From an uncultured Prochlorococcus sp. (GTDB taxonomy: Bacteria > Cyanobacteriota > Cyanobacteriia > PCC-6307 > Cyanobiaceae), in NCBI GenBank assembly GCA_902536775.1, contig CACAYX010000001.1, forward strand, positions 1 to 64,000: a stretch of 64,000 bases of DNA. Reading direction: 5' to 3'. The notes under the pieces were generated by a model. The model was not told the DNA's origin. It did not search any database and worked only from the letters and a program-made list of their open reading frames with translations. Positions 9,468 to 21,517 of the stretch are shown piece after piece (positions within the stretch are counted from its first letter, which is position 1; every line of letters starts with the position of its first letter). Position numbers and translations under genes: made by a program.

Positions 9468-10592
9468 ATGGCTGATTTTTACCAAATACTTGGAGTTTCA
9501 AGAGATGCTGATGCGGATACCCTAAAAAGGGCTTATAGAAAATTAGCAAGACAATATCATCCTGATGTTAATAAAGAACCTGGTGCCGAAGATAAATTTA
9601 AAGAAATTGGCAAGGCTTATGAAGCATTAGCTGATCCTGAAACAAGAGCTAGATATGATCAGTTTGGAGAGGCCGGCCTTGGAGGTGCCGCTGGAATGCC
9701 TGATATGGGCGATATGGGTGGCTTTGCAGATTTATTTGAAACTTTTTTTAATGGCTTTGGTGGACAAAATCCCCAGGGTGGAAGAACTCAAAGAAGAGGC
9801 CCTCAACAAGGAGATGATCTAAGGTATGACCTAAATGTTGACTTTAAAGATGCAATATTTGGCCAACAAAGAGAAATTAAAATTCCTCACCTTGAGACAT
9901 GTGAAGTCTGTAGGGGATCAGGAGCTAAACCAGGAACTGGACCAAAAACTTGTTCAACATGTGGGGGAAGTGGACAAGTAAGAAGAGCTACGCGAACACC
10001 TTTTGGTAATTTTACACAAGTAGCTGAATGTCCTTCATGCAATGGAGCTGGTCAGATAATTGCAGATCCATGTGTAAGTTGCGGAGGTAATGGAGTAAAG
10101 CAAGTAAGAAAAAAATTAAGAATTAATATTCCTGCAGGAGTTGATACAGGTACTAAATTAAGAGTTTCCGGAGAGGGTAATGTTGGTTTGAAAGGAGGTC
10201 CAGCTGGAGATCTTTATGTTTTTATCAAGGTTAAGAATGATCCAAAACTTAAAAGAGATGGTGTGACTATTTACTCAGAAATATATGTAAGTTATTTACA
10301 AGCCATTTTAGGTGACACTGTTGAAATTACTACAGTTGATGGAAATGTTAATTTAAAAATTCCTAGTGGTACCCAGCCAAATACAACTCTTTCACTTGAG
10401 AATAAAGGGGTACCTAGACTTGGTAATCCGGTTGCTAGAGGAAATCATGAAGTCTTAGTAAAAGTAAAATTGCCAGTTCGTATAACTGACGAAGAACGAA
10501 AACTTTTGGAGGGTTTAGCTTCTCAATATTCAGACAAAAATATTAATTCCAGTAGTGGACTTTTTAGTAAATTATTTGGTAAAGAATCCTAA
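9468..10592 (+). CDS. dnaJ: Chaperone DnaJ
   Basis: J-domain HPD ([18 protein letters not shown]), G/F region, four CxxCxGxG zinc motifs. Confidence 0.97.
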   Translation: MADFYQILGVSRDADADTLKRAYRKLARQYHPDVNKEPGAEDKFKEIGKAYEALADPETRARYDQFGEAGLGGAAGMPDMGDMGGFADLFETFFNGFGGQNPQGGRTQRRGPQQGDDLRYDLNVDFKDAIFGQQREIKIPHLETCEVCRGSGAKPGTGPKTCSTCGGSGQVRRATRTPFGNFTQVAECPSCNGAGQIIADPCVSCGGNGVKQVRKKLRINIPAGVDTGTKLRVSGEGNVGLKGGPAGDLYVFIKVKNDPKLKRDGVTIYSEIYVSYLQAILGDTVEITTVDGNVNLKIPSGTQPNTTLSLENKGVPRLGNPVARGNHEVLVKVKLPVRITDEERKLLEGLASQYSDKNINSSSGLFSKLFGKES

Positions 10593-10822
10593 TGACTCTT
10601 TTAAAGCATTTGGATCTTAAATCTGTTCCATGTCCTTTAAATGTTGTCAAAATAAAATTGGCTTTGGAGAAGTTATCCAAAAATGAAGGCCTTATAGTTG
10701 AACTAGATAAAGGTGAACCAGAAGAAATGGTATTAAATAACTTGAAAGAGATGGGATGTTTGTTTAAGCAAATTAAAGAAAGTGAAAAATTTATAAAAAT
10801 AAAAATATTGAATGAAAATTAA
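10592..10822 (+). CDS. TusA/SirA-like sulfurtransferase
   Basis: CPLNVVKIKLALEKL motif; 76 aa. Confidence 0.8.
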   Translation: MTLLKHLDLKSVPCPLNVVKIKLALEKLSKNEGLIVELDKGEPEEMVLNNLKEMGCLFKQIKESEKFIKIKILNEN

Positions 10823-11729
10823 TAGTAAAAATTTAGGTTTAGTTACGAAAAAATTTAATGATTTTTTTTTAGTTGACTTAAAAAATCAAGAAAACTCTGA
10901 AAATAGCGACAAATTTTTATGTAAGGTGAGGAAGTCTATAAATTTCAAGGATAAATTAATTTATGTTGGTGACGAAGTAATAATTGAAAATATTGATTTA
11001 AAAAGCAAACGTGCAGTAATAACAAGTCTTAAAAAAAGAAAAAATTTATTAGTTAGACCCTCAGTTGCAAATATTTCTAACATATACATCACTTTTTCAG
11101 TTGAAGAGCCAGAGTTAAATTTATCTCAAGTTAATAGGTTCTTGATATCAGCAGAATCTATGGGTGTTGAAGTGTCATTAGTTTTGACAAAATGTGATTT
11201 AATTTCAGATAAAAGAAGATTTTCATTAATTGATAAATTTGAGAGATGGGGTTATCAAACAATAACTTTAAATTTAGAGAGATCTGATCACTTTAATAAT
11301 TTATTATCTGAGTTAAAGCAAAAAAAGTGTTCAATTTTTATGGGTCCATCAGGTGTTGGCAAAACTACTTTGCTTAATATGATAATTCCTGGTCTTCAAA
11401 ATAGTACTGCTCCAGTTTCCAATAAAATTAAGAGAGGTAAAAACACTACTCGAAATGTTGAGTTATTTTCAATATCCAATGAAAGTTACATTGTGGATAC
11501 TCCTGGTTTTAATATGCAACCTCTAGAGGTTGATATTAAGTTGTTACCAAATCTTTATTCAGAAATATATAAACAGGTAATCGACGAAGGAATTAAGTGT
11601 AAATATCGTAACTGCTTACATTTAAAAGACGAGGGATGTAATTTAAATAAATCTTTCGAAAGATATTCTTTTTATAAAGAAATGATTAAGTCTTCTAAGA
11701 GTCACTATTATCAAAACCAGGAAGATTAA
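10812..11729 (+). CDS. rsgA: Small ribosomal subunit biogenesis GTPase RsgA (EngC)
   Basis: Permuted GTPase: TKCDL, then [18 protein letters not shown]-terminal Zn-binding [14 protein letters not shown]. Confidence 0.93.
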   Translation: MKINSKNLGLVTKKFNDFFLVDLKNQENSENSDKFLCKVRKSINFKDKLIYVGDEVIIENIDLKSKRAVITSLKKRKNLLVRPSVANISNIYITFSVEEPELNLSQVNRFLISAESMGVEVSLVLTKCDLISDKRRFSLIDKFERWGYQTITLNLERSDHFNNLLSELKQKKCSIFMGPSGVGKTTLLNMIIPGLQNSTAPVSNKIKRGKNTTRNVELFSISNESYIVDTPGFNMQPLEVDIKLLPNLYSEIYKQVIDEGIKCKYRNCLHLKDEGCNLNKSFERYSFYKEMIKSSKSHYYQNQED

Positions 11730-12045
11730 GATTTAATCCACCTGTCAAATCATTCATCCTTTCTTTCATAGTTGTAGTTGATAATTCATGAGCTTTTTTA
11801 ATAGCTTGTAGAATATTTTGCTCTATTTTTTCTTTATCTGCGTTTAAAAAATTTTCTTGTACTTCTACCTTTAAAGGAAGTTGATTTCCACTTATCCAGA
11901 CTTTTATCATTTCATCATCACTTTTTCCTTCAATCTCCATATTTTCAAGTTCATCTTGTAATTTTTGAGCATCTTGCTGAATTTGTTTAGCTTTTTTAAA
12001 AGCTTCTGTAAGTTGTCCAAAGTTAGGAAGTCCAAAACCCGCCAT
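11695..12045 (-). CDS. YbaB/EbfC family nucleoid-associated protein
   Basis: [25 protein letters not shown]... typical YbaB. Confidence 0.92.
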   Translation of the reverse strand: MAGFGLPNFGQLTEAFKKAKQIQQDAQKLQDELENMEIEGKSDDEMIKVWISGNQLPLKVEVQENFLNADKEKIEQNILQAIKKAHELSTTTMKERMNDLTGGLNLNLPGFDNSDS

Positions 12046-12062
12046 TTTGTAAAAAAGTTTCT

Positions 12063-12956
12063 TTAGTTAGGATAGTCAAAACCAATCATTCTTACTTCCG
12101 GTTGCAAAAAAATTCCTTTGTTTTGTAGTACTTTTTGTTGAATTACTGTTATTAATTCATAAATATCTTTTGAACTTGCTGAAGAAGTGTTAATTATAAA
12201 ATTTGAATGCATTGTAGAAATTTCAGCACCGCCAATTTTAAATCCTTTTAAACCCATTTCATCAATTAATTTTGCAGCATAATTATTTTCAGGATTTTTA
12301 AAAACACTACCAAAACTTGGTTGATTATATGGTTGTGTTTCTGTTTTTGATTTAAGGTTATTTTTGGTTTTTTGAATTAATTGTTCTAGATTTCCATTAG
12401 GCTCAAAATGTAGTCTTGCACTAATAATTGTTAAATCATTTTTTTGGAAAGAGCTAAATCTATACTCAAAGATGATATCTTTTTTGTTAATTTCGAGTTT
12501 TTCATGAGTTTTATGATCTATAACTTTTACGGAAATAAGATTTTTTGCTAGCGATAAATTACCTGTGCCAGCATTCATATAAATTGCTCCTCCTAATGTT
12601 CCTGGAATTCCGACAGCCCATTCCCCTCCTTGTAATCCATTTTTAGCAAGAGAGTTAGATAATGTTGGGAGCATTACACCTGCTTCCGCTTCAACAATTC
12701 CTGTATATGGATCTATTTTTAATGATTTTAATTTTTTTGTACACACAACTAAGCCTTTTATGAAAATATTATTTATTAAAAGATTTGAACCTGCGCCAAT
12801 TATTTGACATCTTTGTTTGTTTAAATTAGCCCATTGCATTAGATATGAAAATTCTTCAATGCTTCTTGGTTCAGCAAAATATTCAGCTACTCCTCCCACT
12901 TTTATAGTTGTATAACTACTTAAATTGCAGTTTTCAGAAAAAATTTTTTTATTCAT
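12063..12956 (-). CDS. murB: UDP-N-acetylenolpyruvoylglucosamine reductase
   Basis: [45 protein letters not shown]. Confidence 0.96.
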   Translation of the reverse strand: MNKKIFSENCNLSSYTTIKVGGVAEYFAEPRSIEEFSYLMQWANLNKQRCQIIGAGSNLLINNIFIKGLVVCTKKLKSLKIDPYTGIVEAEAGVMLPTLSNSLAKNGLQGGEWAVGIPGTLGGAIYMNAGTGNLSLAKNLISVKVIDHKTHEKLEINKKDIIFEYRFSSFQKNDLTIISARLHFEPNGNLEQLIQKTKNNLKSKTETQPYNQPSFGSVFKNPENNYAAKLIDEMGLKGFKIGGAEISTMHSNFIINTSSASSKDIYELITVIQQKVLQNKGIFLQPEVRMIGFDYPN

Positions 12957-12963
12957 AAATTAA

Positions 12964-14379
12964 TTATCTATTTAATTTTTTTTCATTTAAAATAGACCAA
13001 AAATTATGACAATCACCAGCTCCCATATTTAAAATTAAATCCCCTTTTTGAGTTAATTCGTAAAAATTATTTGTAACTTCATAATAATTATTTATGTAAC
13101 TAACATTTTTATTTTTTTTATAAATCAGATCAGTGATAATTTTCGAAGTCATTTTATCTTCGTTTCTTTCCCCTGCTCCATAAATACTGGTTACATAAAT
13201 AACATCTGCTTTTGATAATTCTTCAGCGAATTCTTTCGTAAATTGCTTTACTCGAGAGTATCTATGAGGTTGAAATATAGCTATTAATCTACTTTTTTGA
13301 CATTCAATATCATTTTTTTGCTGAATCAATAATCTTCCTAATTTAATCGTTTCTTTTATTTCGTTCGGATGATGTGCATAATCATCATATAAAGTTCTTT
13401 CATCTACTTGCCCTCTGAATTCAAATCTTTTTTTTGGCAGTTTCAGATATTTTATATTTTTCTTAATTTCTATAAATTCTATTCCTATCATTCTTGAAGC
13501 TGCTATTGCTGCGGTGATATTAGATAGATTGTGTAATCCTGGAATTGGAATATTTAAACTACTAATAAAATGTCCATTTTCATAATATTTTCCAAGTGTA
13601 TACTTTGAATTAATTTCAGTCGGAATTATTGCATAAGCTACGTTTTTAGCCGTAGTGTTTGACCATTTCCAATTAGAATAAAAATTATTTCTGGAGGTTT
13701 CACAATCAAAATTAAGTAGTAATTTTTTAGAGTTTGTAGCGAAACTTTTAAAAGAAGATATGACTTCACTTAAATTTGAAAAGTGATCGCAATGATCAAA
13801 ATCAATGTTATTGATTATTCCGATATCAGACTTATATTCGTTAATTGTCCCATCAGATTCATCAACTTCAGCTACTAAGTATTTTGTATTTTCTAAATGA
13901 CAATTAGAGTTGTAAATAGGAACTATTCCTCCAGTTATTGAAGAAGTATTACGTGTACATAATTCAATTATTGTAGAAAGAAATGTACTGGTTGATGTTT
14001 TTCCGTGGCTGCCCGCTACCGCTAATGCACTATAAGTGCGCATTATCATTGCAAGTATCTCTGAACGATGTTTTATTGAAAAATTTTTTTCTCTGCAGTA
14101 CGAAAATTCTTCATTTTCTGGCTTGATCGCGGAGCTTACAACAAAATTAATTAATTTGTTGGTAAATTTTGAAATTACAAATTCAACATTTTGTTGCATT
14201 TGAGAAGTAAAGATTATTGCACCTAATTTCTCCAGTTTTTTGGTTTCATCGTTTTTAACTAAATCAGATCCTGAAACTGAACAACCTTTTTTAAGTAAAC
14301 CTATTGCTAACGCTGACATCCCAATACCTCCGATCCCAATAAAATGAAAATGACTTTTCAACAGTAATTTTTTATCCAA
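12964..14379 (-). CDS. murC: UDP-N-acetylmuramate--L-alanine ligase
   Basis: HFIGIGGIGMSALA, VAGSHGKTSTSTF, DDYAHHPNE. Confidence 0.96.
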   Translation of the reverse strand: MDKKLLLKSHFHFIGIGGIGMSALAIGLLKKGCSVSGSDLVKNDETKKLEKLGAIIFTSQMQQNVEFVISKFTNKLINFVVSSAIKPENEEFSYCREKNFSIKHRSEILAMIMRTYSALAVAGSHGKTSTSTFLSTIIELCTRNTSSITGGIVPIYNSNCHLENTKYLVAEVDESDGTINEYKSDIGIINNIDFDHCDHFSNLSEVISSFKSFATNSKKLLLNFDCETSRNNFYSNWKWSNTTAKNVAYAIIPTEINSKYTLGKYYENGHFISSLNIPIPGLHNLSNITAAIAASRMIGIEFIEIKKNIKYLKLPKKRFEFRGQVDERTLYDDYAHHPNEIKETIKLGRLLIQQKNDIECQKSRLIAIFQPHRYSRVKQFTKEFAEELSKADVIYVTSIYGAGERNEDKMTSKIITDLIYKKNKNVSYINNYYEVTNNFYELTQKGDLILNMGAGDCHNFWSILNEKKLNR

Positions 14380-14572
14380 TGTTTATCTTTTACTTAAATC
14401 AAAATAACTTCTAGGTAAAATTTTGCTATTTTTTCTTAAAAAAAAAAAATTTTTTTTCTTGAATTAATACAAAACTAGACTTATTTGCTTAATAAATCAA
14501 AAAAACCTTACGTTATTGCACAAAATTCAGTATGATCAGCAACTTAGGTTAATCATTTAGAAATTTTTAGTT

Positions 14573-15595
14573 ATGACTTTGCGTGTTGCAATTAACGGCT
14601 TTGGCAGAATTGGTCGAAACTTTATGCGTTGTTGGCTTAGTAGAGGGGCTTACACCAATATTGAAGTAGTTGGAATTAACGTTACCTCAGATCCTAAGAC
14701 TAATGCTCATCTATTAAAGTATGACTCAGTTCTTGGTCAACTTGATGGTGTTGATATTAAATATACTGATAACACTTTTGTAATTAATAACAAGACAATT
14801 AAGTGCTTCTCTGATAGAAACCCAATGAATCTCCCTTGGAAAGACTGGGGTGTAGATTTGGTTATTGAATCTACTGGAGTATTTAATACAGATGTAGGTG
14901 CAAGTAAGCACTTAGAGGTAGGAGCAAAAAAAGTCATCTTAACTGCTCCTGGTAAAGGCGATGGCGTTGGTACTTATGTAGTTGGGGTTAATGCTGATTC
15001 ATATAAACATAAAGATTACGATATTTTGAGTAATGCTAGTTGTACAACGAACTGTTTATCTCCAGTAGTTAAAGTTTTAGACCAAACTTTTGGGATTAAC
15101 AAAGGTTTGATGACTACAATTCATAGTTATACAGGGGATCAAAGAATTTTAGATAATAGTCATAGAGATCTAAGAAGGGCTAGAGCCGCTGCTACAAACA
15201 TCGTTCCTACTTCTACAGGAGCTGCAAAAGCAGTAGCTCTGGTATACCCAGAAATGAAAGGCAAATTAACAGGAATTGCAATGCGAGTTCCAACTCCTAA
15301 CGTTTCAGCAGTAGATTTTGTTTTTGAATCATCTAAATCTGTCACAGCTCAAGAAGTCAATAATGCTCTCAAGGAAGCATCTCTAAGTTCAATGAAAGGC
15401 ATTATTAAGTATGGAGATGAACCATTAGTGTCAAGCGATTATGCAGGTACCAATGAATCATCAATTGTAGATAGTGATCTTACTATGTGTATCGGAGATA
15501 ACCTTGTAAAGGTTCTTGCATGGTACGACAACGAGTGGGGTTACAGTCAGAGAGTTGTAGATTTAGCAGAAATTGTTGCTACAAATTGGGAGTAA
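14573..15595 (+). CDS. gap2: Glyceraldehyde-3-phosphate dehydrogenase, Gap2 type
   Basis: [27 protein letters not shown] active site. Confidence 0.96.
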   Translation: MTLRVAINGFGRIGRNFMRCWLSRGAYTNIEVVGINVTSDPKTNAHLLKYDSVLGQLDGVDIKYTDNTFVINNKTIKCFSDRNPMNLPWKDWGVDLVIESTGVFNTDVGASKHLEVGAKKVILTAPGKGDGVGTYVVGVNADSYKHKDYDILSNASCTTNCLSPVVKVLDQTFGINKGLMTTIHSYTGDQRILDNSHRDLRRARAAATNIVPTSTGAAKAVALVYPEMKGKLTGIAMRVPTPNVSAVDFVFESSKSVTAQEVNNALKEASLSSMKGIIKYGDEPLVSSDYAGTNESSIVDSDLTMCIGDNLVKVLAWYDNEWGYSQRVVDLAEIVATNWE

Positions 15596-16582
15596 TTAAA
15601 AGTGTTTGAAAGGTGTGTTATTAAATAAATTATTTTTTTTATTATCTTTAAATTCTATTGATGGTTCACCATCAGCAAAAAAACCAATTTCGTTAATATT
15701 TTTATCAAGTTTAGATAAATTTTTTGCCCATTTTTTGGGCAATGAGAAAACTAATTCATAATCTTCACCTCCAAAAAAATAGTATTCGTCCCATTTATCT
15801 CCTTTGGGCCAATCCTTATCTTTAGGTATTTTTTCATAATTTATGATCGCTTTGCAGTTGCTAGCTATTGCTAAATCTTGTAAGGCTTGAAATAGACCAT
15901 CACTGCTATCGGTACATCCTATTTTCCTCATATTTTTATTGGAGCGAGTTTTGATGAGATTATCTAGAAAATTTGGGTAAACTCTAGGGCGACAAAAATG
16001 TTCAATGGACTTAATGATTAATCTTTCATTAAGAGTAAATTCATTATCGAAATTAAATTTATTTTGTATCAAAAATCCCAGTTTGCTAAGACCATGAATT
16101 CCTGTAGTTAAGATAATATCTCCGGGTTTACATGCGTTTCTCCGTAATTCAAGTTCACCTTGAATTCCAAAGGCTGTAATTGAAATGATTTTTTTATCCC
16201 CCTTTGAGCAATCTCCTCCTAGAATCACCCCGCCATATTCTTTCAATGCTTTATTTATTCCTTTGTATAGTTCTTCAACCCAAATCCACTCAGTTATAGC
16301 AGGTAAAACTAGGCTTATTGTAATACCTATAGTTTTCTTGCTTCCACTGGATAACAAGTCAGAGATGTTGCTAACAACTGCTTTCCACCCAAGGTCCCCA
16401 GGACAAATATTAATGTCATTGAAATGAACATTTTCCACCAAAGAATCGGTATTGATAAGTAAATTATCATTTTTAGTTTTGATTAAAGCGCAATCATCTG
16501 CAATTTGGTTTTTAGGCATAAATTTTCCTAGCCTATTTATTAATTCTTTTTCTCCTATATCTTCTAATTTTTCTTTATGCAT
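15596..16582 (-). CDS. thiL: Thiamine-monophosphate kinase
   Basis: DDCALIKTKNDNLLINTDSLVENVHF, GGDCSKGDKK, DSSDGL, GGEDYELVF. Confidence 0.95.
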   Translation of the reverse strand: MHKEKLEDIGEKELINRLGKFMPKNQIADDCALIKTKNDNLLINTDSLVENVHFNDINICPGDLGWKAVVSNISDLLSSGSKKTIGITISLVLPAITEWIWVEELYKGINKALKEYGGVILGGDCSKGDKKIISITAFGIQGELELRRNACKPGDIILTTGIHGLSKLGFLIQNKFNFDNEFTLNERLIIKSIEHFCRPRVYPNFLDNLIKTRSNKNMRKIGCTDSSDGLFQALQDLAIASNCKAIINYEKIPKDKDWPKGDKWDEYYFFGGEDYELVFSLPKKWAKNLSKLDKNINEIGFFADGEPSIEFKDNKKNNLFNNTPFKHF

Positions 16583-17666
16583 TTAATTTAAGTTTTTCAA
16601 TCCCTTCTATAACATCAATTGAAATTATTGTGTCATCTTTAGTAAGCTCTTCTAATACATCAAATCCATCTACAACGTAACCAAAGGCAGCATTTCTTCC
16701 GTCAATTAAATTACGACCTGCTGGATTTAATTCTGCTTCATATAAAAAGAAGAAAAATTGCGATGAGCCATCATCAACTGCAGTATTTGAATGGGACCAT
16801 CCTAGAGTTCCAAGTGTTGCAAAAGGTAATGTTGGCGTCTCTGTGTAAAGACCTAAATCTTCAAAAGTTTGATTGTAAAAAGTATCTTGTTCATCAGGAA
16901 TTCTTATTTCTAAGGGAACGTGACGTTCTTCGTTTGTTTCAGGATCTATGTAACCAATATCTTCACCAATTGGATCACCTGTTTGCAGTACAAAAAATTC
17001 TTCTGCTCTGTTGATAGGTAAATCTTTGTAGAAGTTTTTTGAAGATAAATCTATAAATGCTCCTGCTGTAAGTGGGGCGTTAAATCCATCCACAATTGCT
17101 TGAATATCTCCTTTGGAGGTTTTTATATTGACTTTTGCTCTGCCAAGTAATCTTGGTAAATTATCAAATTCTTGGGGAATAGAGTATGGAAATTCATTTG
17201 GTAGAAAATATTCTTCTAATCCACCTATTTTATTCAAAGCATCTCTTCTGGTCGCTATAAATGAGTATTTATCCTTTGATTTAGAGAAATCTTGAAGACT
17301 ATCTAAATTTTCTTTGAGCTCTAAAAATGTTTTTTCAGCAATTTTCTTTTTATCGTTTGGTAATTCTTGAATAATTTTACTCTGGTATTTTTTTAGTAAA
17401 GATTGACATTTTGTAACAGTTTTCGTAAGGGCGGGCCATCTTCCTCCTCTTACAAGGTCACTAGTTTCTTCTAGTTTGTGTTGAATTTCTTGTAACTCAA
17501 CTTGCTTGATAGGGAGTGCGTTTCTGAGGATTGCACTAGGGTCTTTTACTGCATTTCCATTAGGTAAATCAGCTAGTACTTGAAGCGGTTTTAAGAGAAA
17601 AACCTGTAAAATTACAATCGATAGAATTAAGAAAAGTTTGTTCTGATTTGATAAGAATTTTTGCAT
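16575..17666 (-). CDS. Cyclophilin-type peptidyl-prolyl cis-trans isomerase, probably exported
   Basis: N-terminal hydrophobic segment; C-terminal cyclophilin-like domain ([10 protein letters not shown]..., [33 protein letters not shown]). Confidence 0.9.
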   Translation of the reverse strand: MQKFLSNQNKLFLILSIVILQVFLLKPLQVLADLPNGNAVKDPSAILRNALPIKQVELQEIQHKLEETSDLVRGGRWPALTKTVTKCQSLLKKYQSKIIQELPNDKKKIAEKTFLELKENLDSLQDFSKSKDKYSFIATRRDALNKIGGLEEYFLPNEFPYSIPQEFDNLPRLLGRAKVNIKTSKGDIQAIVDGFNAPLTAGAFIDLSSKNFYKDLPINRAEEFFVLQTGDPIGEDIGYIDPETNEERHVPLEIRIPDEQDTFYNQTFEDLGLYTETPTLPFATLGTLGWSHSNTAVDDGSSQFFFFLYEAELNPAGRNLIDGRNAAFGYVVDGFDVLEELTKDDTIISIDVIEGIEKLKLNA

Positions 17667-17709
17667 AGCACTCTTGCAGGTTTATGATCCTTGGGGATGT
17701 AATACAGGA

Positions 17710-18270
17710 ATGATTTCCAGTAACGATTTTCGCACAGGTACTACCATCGAATTGGATGGACAAGTTTGGCGGGTTGTAGAATTTCTACATGTCAAGCCTG
17801 GCAAGGGTTCTGCTTTCGTGCGAACAAAATTAAAATCAGTTCAAAGCGGTAACGTGGTCGAAAAAACTTTTCGAGCAGGAGAATCAGTACAGCAGGCTAT
17901 CCTTGAGAAGTCTAACCTGCAGCATACTTATGTGGAGTCTGGCGATTATGTTTTTATGGATATGACAAGTTTTGAAGAGACAAGACTCACCTCTGAACAA
18001 ATCGGTAAAGGAGCAAAGTATTTGAAAGAGGGAATGGAGGTTAATGTAATTTTTCATAATGGTAAAGTTTTAGAAGTAGAACTTCCAATATCTATTACCT
18101 TGAAAGTTACAGAGACTGATCCCGGAGTTAAAGGTGATACTGCTAGTGGGGGCACGAAACCAGCTATTCTAGAAACAGGTGCTCAAGTTATGGTTCCTTT
18201 ATTTATTTCTGTGGGAGAAATGATTAAAGTTGATACTCGTAATGACAGTTATCTTGGACGTGAAAATTAA
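17710..18270 (+). CDS. efp: Elongation factor P
   Basis: [45 protein letters not shown] at 17710 preferred over the upstream TTG. Confidence 0.96.
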   Translation: MISSNDFRTGTTIELDGQVWRVVEFLHVKPGKGSAFVRTKLKSVQSGNVVEKTFRAGESVQQAILEKSNLQHTYVESGDYVFMDMTSFEETRLTSEQIGKGAKYLKEGMEVNVIFHNGKVLEVELPISITLKVTETDPGVKGDTASGGTKPAILETGAQVMVPLFISVGEMIKVDTRNDSYLGREN

Positions 18271-18776
18271 TGGCTATGAAATTAGATCATGAAGACTTAA
18301 ATCGCTTAATAGAGAAAATCTCTACAAGTGATATACAAGAGTTCTCGCTTGAGGGGGAAGATTTTAAACTCGAAATAAAAAGAAATGTATTGGATCAGAA
18401 ACAAGATATTAACAATTTAGTTTCTAATACTTCATTTGAGAAGCAAATAATTGCTAATCAAAAAACTATTAATGATAATATCTCTGTCATTAATGAGCCT
18501 GAAGTTCCTCAGGTGGCGCCCCCAGGGCGTTCTGATCTAACTGAAATTACTTCTCCTATGGTTGGGACATTTTATAGGGCTGCAGCGCCTGGCGAGGAGC
18601 CATTCGTCGAAGTAGGGAATACCGTTAAGGTCGGCCAAACTATTTGTATTTTGGAAGCTATGAAGTTAATGAATGAAATTGAATCTGAATTTAATGCTGA
18701 AATAGTAGAGATTCTCGTTGAAAATGGAACACCAGTTGAATTTGGGCAAGTCTTAATGCGTGTTAAGCAGTCTTAA
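18270..18776 (+). CDS. accB: Acetyl-CoA carboxylase biotin carboxyl carrier protein
   Basis: Biotinylation motif ILEAMKLMNEIE. Confidence 0.96.
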   Translation: MAMKLDHEDLNRLIEKISTSDIQEFSLEGEDFKLEIKRNVLDQKQDINNLVSNTSFEKQIIANQKTINDNISVINEPEVPQVAPPGRSDLTEITSPMVGTFYRAAAPGEEPFVEVGNTVKVGQTICILEAMKLMNEIESEFNAEIVEILVENGTPVEFGQVLMRVKQS

Positions 18777-19787
18777 ATTGTTAGTCATTTCTACGGCAGC
18801 CTTAATAGCTTCAATCATGCTCTGAGATTGAGCAATTCCTTTGCCAGCAATATCAAATCCCGTTCCATGATCAGGAGATGTTCTAATAAAAGGTAAACCT
18901 ACTGTAGTATTTACTGAATAATTAAGAGCTATCACTTTCATTGGTATTAAACCTTGATCATGATACATAGCAAGAATGCCATCATGCTTTTCAGCATTTT
19001 TGTCATTCCACGCTTTTACAGAAGAATTCCAGCAACTATCTGGTGATAAAGGGCCTAATAATTCAATACCTCTATTTTTTGCATTCCAAGTAATTAATGC
19101 ATCATTGAGCCAATCTTTCTCTTCATGACCTAAAATACCATCTTCGCCCGCGTGAGGGTTTAATCCTGCTACTTTTAAGATTGGTGTATCAGTATAGGTA
19201 ATACAAAAATCTTTGAAAAGATCCAATTTAGTGTGGATTAATTCTGTAGTTAATTTCTTGGGAACCTCAGAAAGGGCTATGTGGGTTGTAGCTAATAAAG
19301 TATTAAATCTCCAACCTGTAATTGGTGATTTAGCTGTGAATAGCATGCCAACCTTTTTTACTCCACATAATTTTGCCAGTACTTCAGTTTGACCAGAGAA
19401 GTAATGACCTGCTAAAGACCATGATTTCTTGCAAATTGGTCCAGTTACAAGTGCTGAATTGGGATATTGTTTTACAATTTCTATTGCTTTTGTTAAATAT
19501 TGGAAACTTGAATTGCCGTAACTTGATTTAGAGTAACTATCTGATGAAGAAATTTCGAGATCATGAATTTTGAAATTTTTTGGATTTGCAAGGTTTTCTA
19601 ATCCTAATGATCTAAGATATTCATATGTATTTTGTAGATTTTTTTTTGATCCAACTAATATAAAGTCAATATTTTTTGGTATCTGATTAGAACAAAGTGC
19701 TTTTAAGATTATTTCAGGTCCAATACCTGACTCATCTCCAACGCTTAATACTACCTTTAATATTTTATTTGTATTTTTAGAATTCAT
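18753..19787 (-). CDS. pdxA: 4-hydroxythreonine-4-phosphate dehydrogenase
   Basis: GDESGIGPEII, GLNPHAGEDGILG, YHDQGLIPMK, RTSPDHGTGFDIAGKG. Confidence 0.95.
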   Translation of the reverse strand: MNSKNTNKILKVVLSVGDESGIGPEIILKALCSNQIPKNIDFILVGSKKNLQNTYEYLRSLGLENLANPKNFKIHDLEISSSDSYSKSSYGNSSFQYLTKAIEIVKQYPNSALVTGPICKKSWSLAGHYFSGQTEVLAKLCGVKKVGMLFTAKSPITGWRFNTLLATTHIALSEVPKKLTTELIHTKLDLFKDFCITYTDTPILKVAGLNPHAGEDGILGHEEKDWLNDALITWNAKNRGIELLGPLSPDSCWNSSVKAWNDKNAEKHDGILAMYHDQGLIPMKVIALNYSVNTTVGLPFIRTSPDHGTGFDIAGKGIAQSQSMIEAIKAAVEMTNNLRLLNTH

Positions 19788-19810
19788 AAAAAAGTTTTTA
19801 ATTTATTTTT

Positions 19811-20689
19811 TTAACTGTTTAGATAGCAATTTTTTAAGCCTAATTTATAGTTTTTATAAATTAGTTTATATCCGAGTGTTTCGCATAAAAGTTTGTTCGA
19901 AACTCTTCTATTTTCCATCCAAAAAGATTTAGCGATAGGGGATAATTCATCTTTTACATCCTCAAATAATATTGGCCTTGGCATTATTAAACCAAGTAAA
20001 TCGTAGCAATATTGAATAACTTCTAACTGAGTGCAGGGTTCATCATCTGCAATATTAATAATTTGGTGAAACTTTAAACAATCTTTATTTTGTAATAAAA
20101 AAATAATCGCATTTGTAATATCAGCAACATGAACTCTTGAAAATACTTGAGCTTTTTTTAAGATAACTCGAATTTTTTGATTTTCGATTGCTTCAAACGT
20201 GGATCTTCCAGGTCCATAGATACCTGGTAATCTAAAAATTTGCACAGGCAAACTAGATTCTATCCATTTTTTTTCGCAATTTAATCTATTATGGCTTCTT
20301 TTTTGAAGAGGATTAGGCTGATCTATCTCAGAAACCCACCCACCTTCAGTATTTCCATATACTCCTGTGGTAGATAAATATCCAACCCACTCAAGAGGTA
20401 AATCTTGTAGTTTACTTTGAAGGCTTTCTAGTACGGGATCATTACCATTTTTATCAGGTGGTATACAACTAAGAATATGCGTAACTCCATCAAAAATTTC
20501 TTCGTCAGGAACAACACCGTTTTCACTGTTGAAAATAAAACTATTTGGATCTTTGCTTGCAGATCTTGAGCTTGTTAAAACAGTACAACCGAATTTTCTA
20601 ATAGTTTTTGCAAAAAAACTACCGCTGAAACCACATCCCAAGATTAAAAATTTATTTTTATTTCCAAGTAAACTTGCAGGTTTATTCAT
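19811..20689 (-). CDS. NAD(P)-dependent epimerase/SDR-like protein
   Basis: Rossmann GCGFSGSFFA; YLSTTGVYGNTEGGWVSE; RLPGIYGPGRS. Confidence 0.85.
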   Translation of the reverse strand: MNKPASLLGNKNKFLILGCGFSGSFFAKTIRKFGCTVLTSSRSASKDPNSFIFNSENGVVPDEEIFDGVTHILSCIPPDKNGNDPVLESLQSKLQDLPLEWVGYLSTTGVYGNTEGGWVSEIDQPNPLQKRSHNRLNCEKKWIESSLPVQIFRLPGIYGPGRSTFEAIENQKIRVILKKAQVFSRVHVADITNAIIFLLQNKDCLKFHQIINIADDEPCTQLEVIQYCYDLLGLIMPRPILFEDVKDELSPIAKSFWMENRRVSNKLLCETLGYKLIYKNYKLGLKNCYLNS

Positions 20690-20718
20690 TTTTGATTAAT
20701 GTAGTACATATGTATTAA

Positions 20719-20952
20719 TTGATTATGAAGACAGTTTTAGAGACCGATTTAAAATCAAAAACTTTGTGTATTAGCAAAAGTTATTCCCATCTTGTAGAGA
20801 AAGAAATAAGTTTAGTTAATTTCAAATTCTACCAAAAGTTGTTAATCTTTCTTATTTCATTTTCGACAATTTTAATATTCCCAGAATCGCCAAAAGAATT
20901 AGAAAATATATGTGAGAGTTACAACTCTAGAAAAATATGTAATGTTTGGTAG
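20719..20952 (+). CDS. Small hypothetical protein with one predicted TM segment
   Basis: 77-aa ORF in the divergent gap; hydrophobic LLIFLISFSTILIF. Confidence 0.55.
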   Translation: MIMKTVLETDLKSKTLCISKSYSHLVEKEISLVNFKFYQKLLIFLISFSTILIFPESPKELENICESYNSRKICNVW

Positions 20953-21354
20953 TCAAGCTGCTTTATATTCGGATTCATCTTTTTTGTAATTTTTATTTTT
21001 TACCTTAAAATTAGGGTTGGCCCATTGTAGTAATCTAATAGCTAATCTTAAATCCCCCTCTAACCAAGCTCTTATAGCCATTGCTCTTCGGGGATCATAA
21101 AATTTTTGCCTTCTATACCAATATAAAGCATTTTCATCTGATTTATCTCCATTACAGGAAAGACATGCAGGGACGCAGTTTTCTGTTTTACTTAAGCCTC
21201 CTTGGCTTCGTGGTATTACATGATCAATAGATTCAGACGGTTTTCCGCAATATATACAACTTTTTCCTGTAAATCTATGAATAGATTTTCGCCATTGTCT
21301 AAATCTGAACTTAGGACATAAATCCTCTAAAAACACAGCATCATTAATATGCAT
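20953..21354 (-). CDS. HNH endonuclease domain protein
   Basis: CIYCGKPSESIDHVIPRSQGGLSKTENCVPACLSCNGDKSD. Confidence 0.9.
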   Translation of the reverse strand: MHINDAVFLEDLCPKFRFRQWRKSIHRFTGKSCIYCGKPSESIDHVIPRSQGGLSKTENCVPACLSCNGDKSDENALYWYRRQKFYDPRRAMAIRAWLEGDLRLAIRLLQWANPNFKVKNKNYKKDESEYKAA

Positions 21355-21517
21355 TCAGAATATTTAGTTAAATAAATAATCGCTTGAATATTTAGAAAGT
21401 CAATATTTATTTATGATTTTTGGTTTAAAATTGAAAGTAAAAATATGATTTAGTGTGTTTAGATACAAAATACTATTTATATCATCTAAGAGTGTAAAAA
21501 ACTTCTGGAAACTTTAA

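Noticed and set aside
14726-15345. Short minus-strand ORFs within gap2
   Set aside because: Antisense to a strongly conserved enzyme, no independent support.
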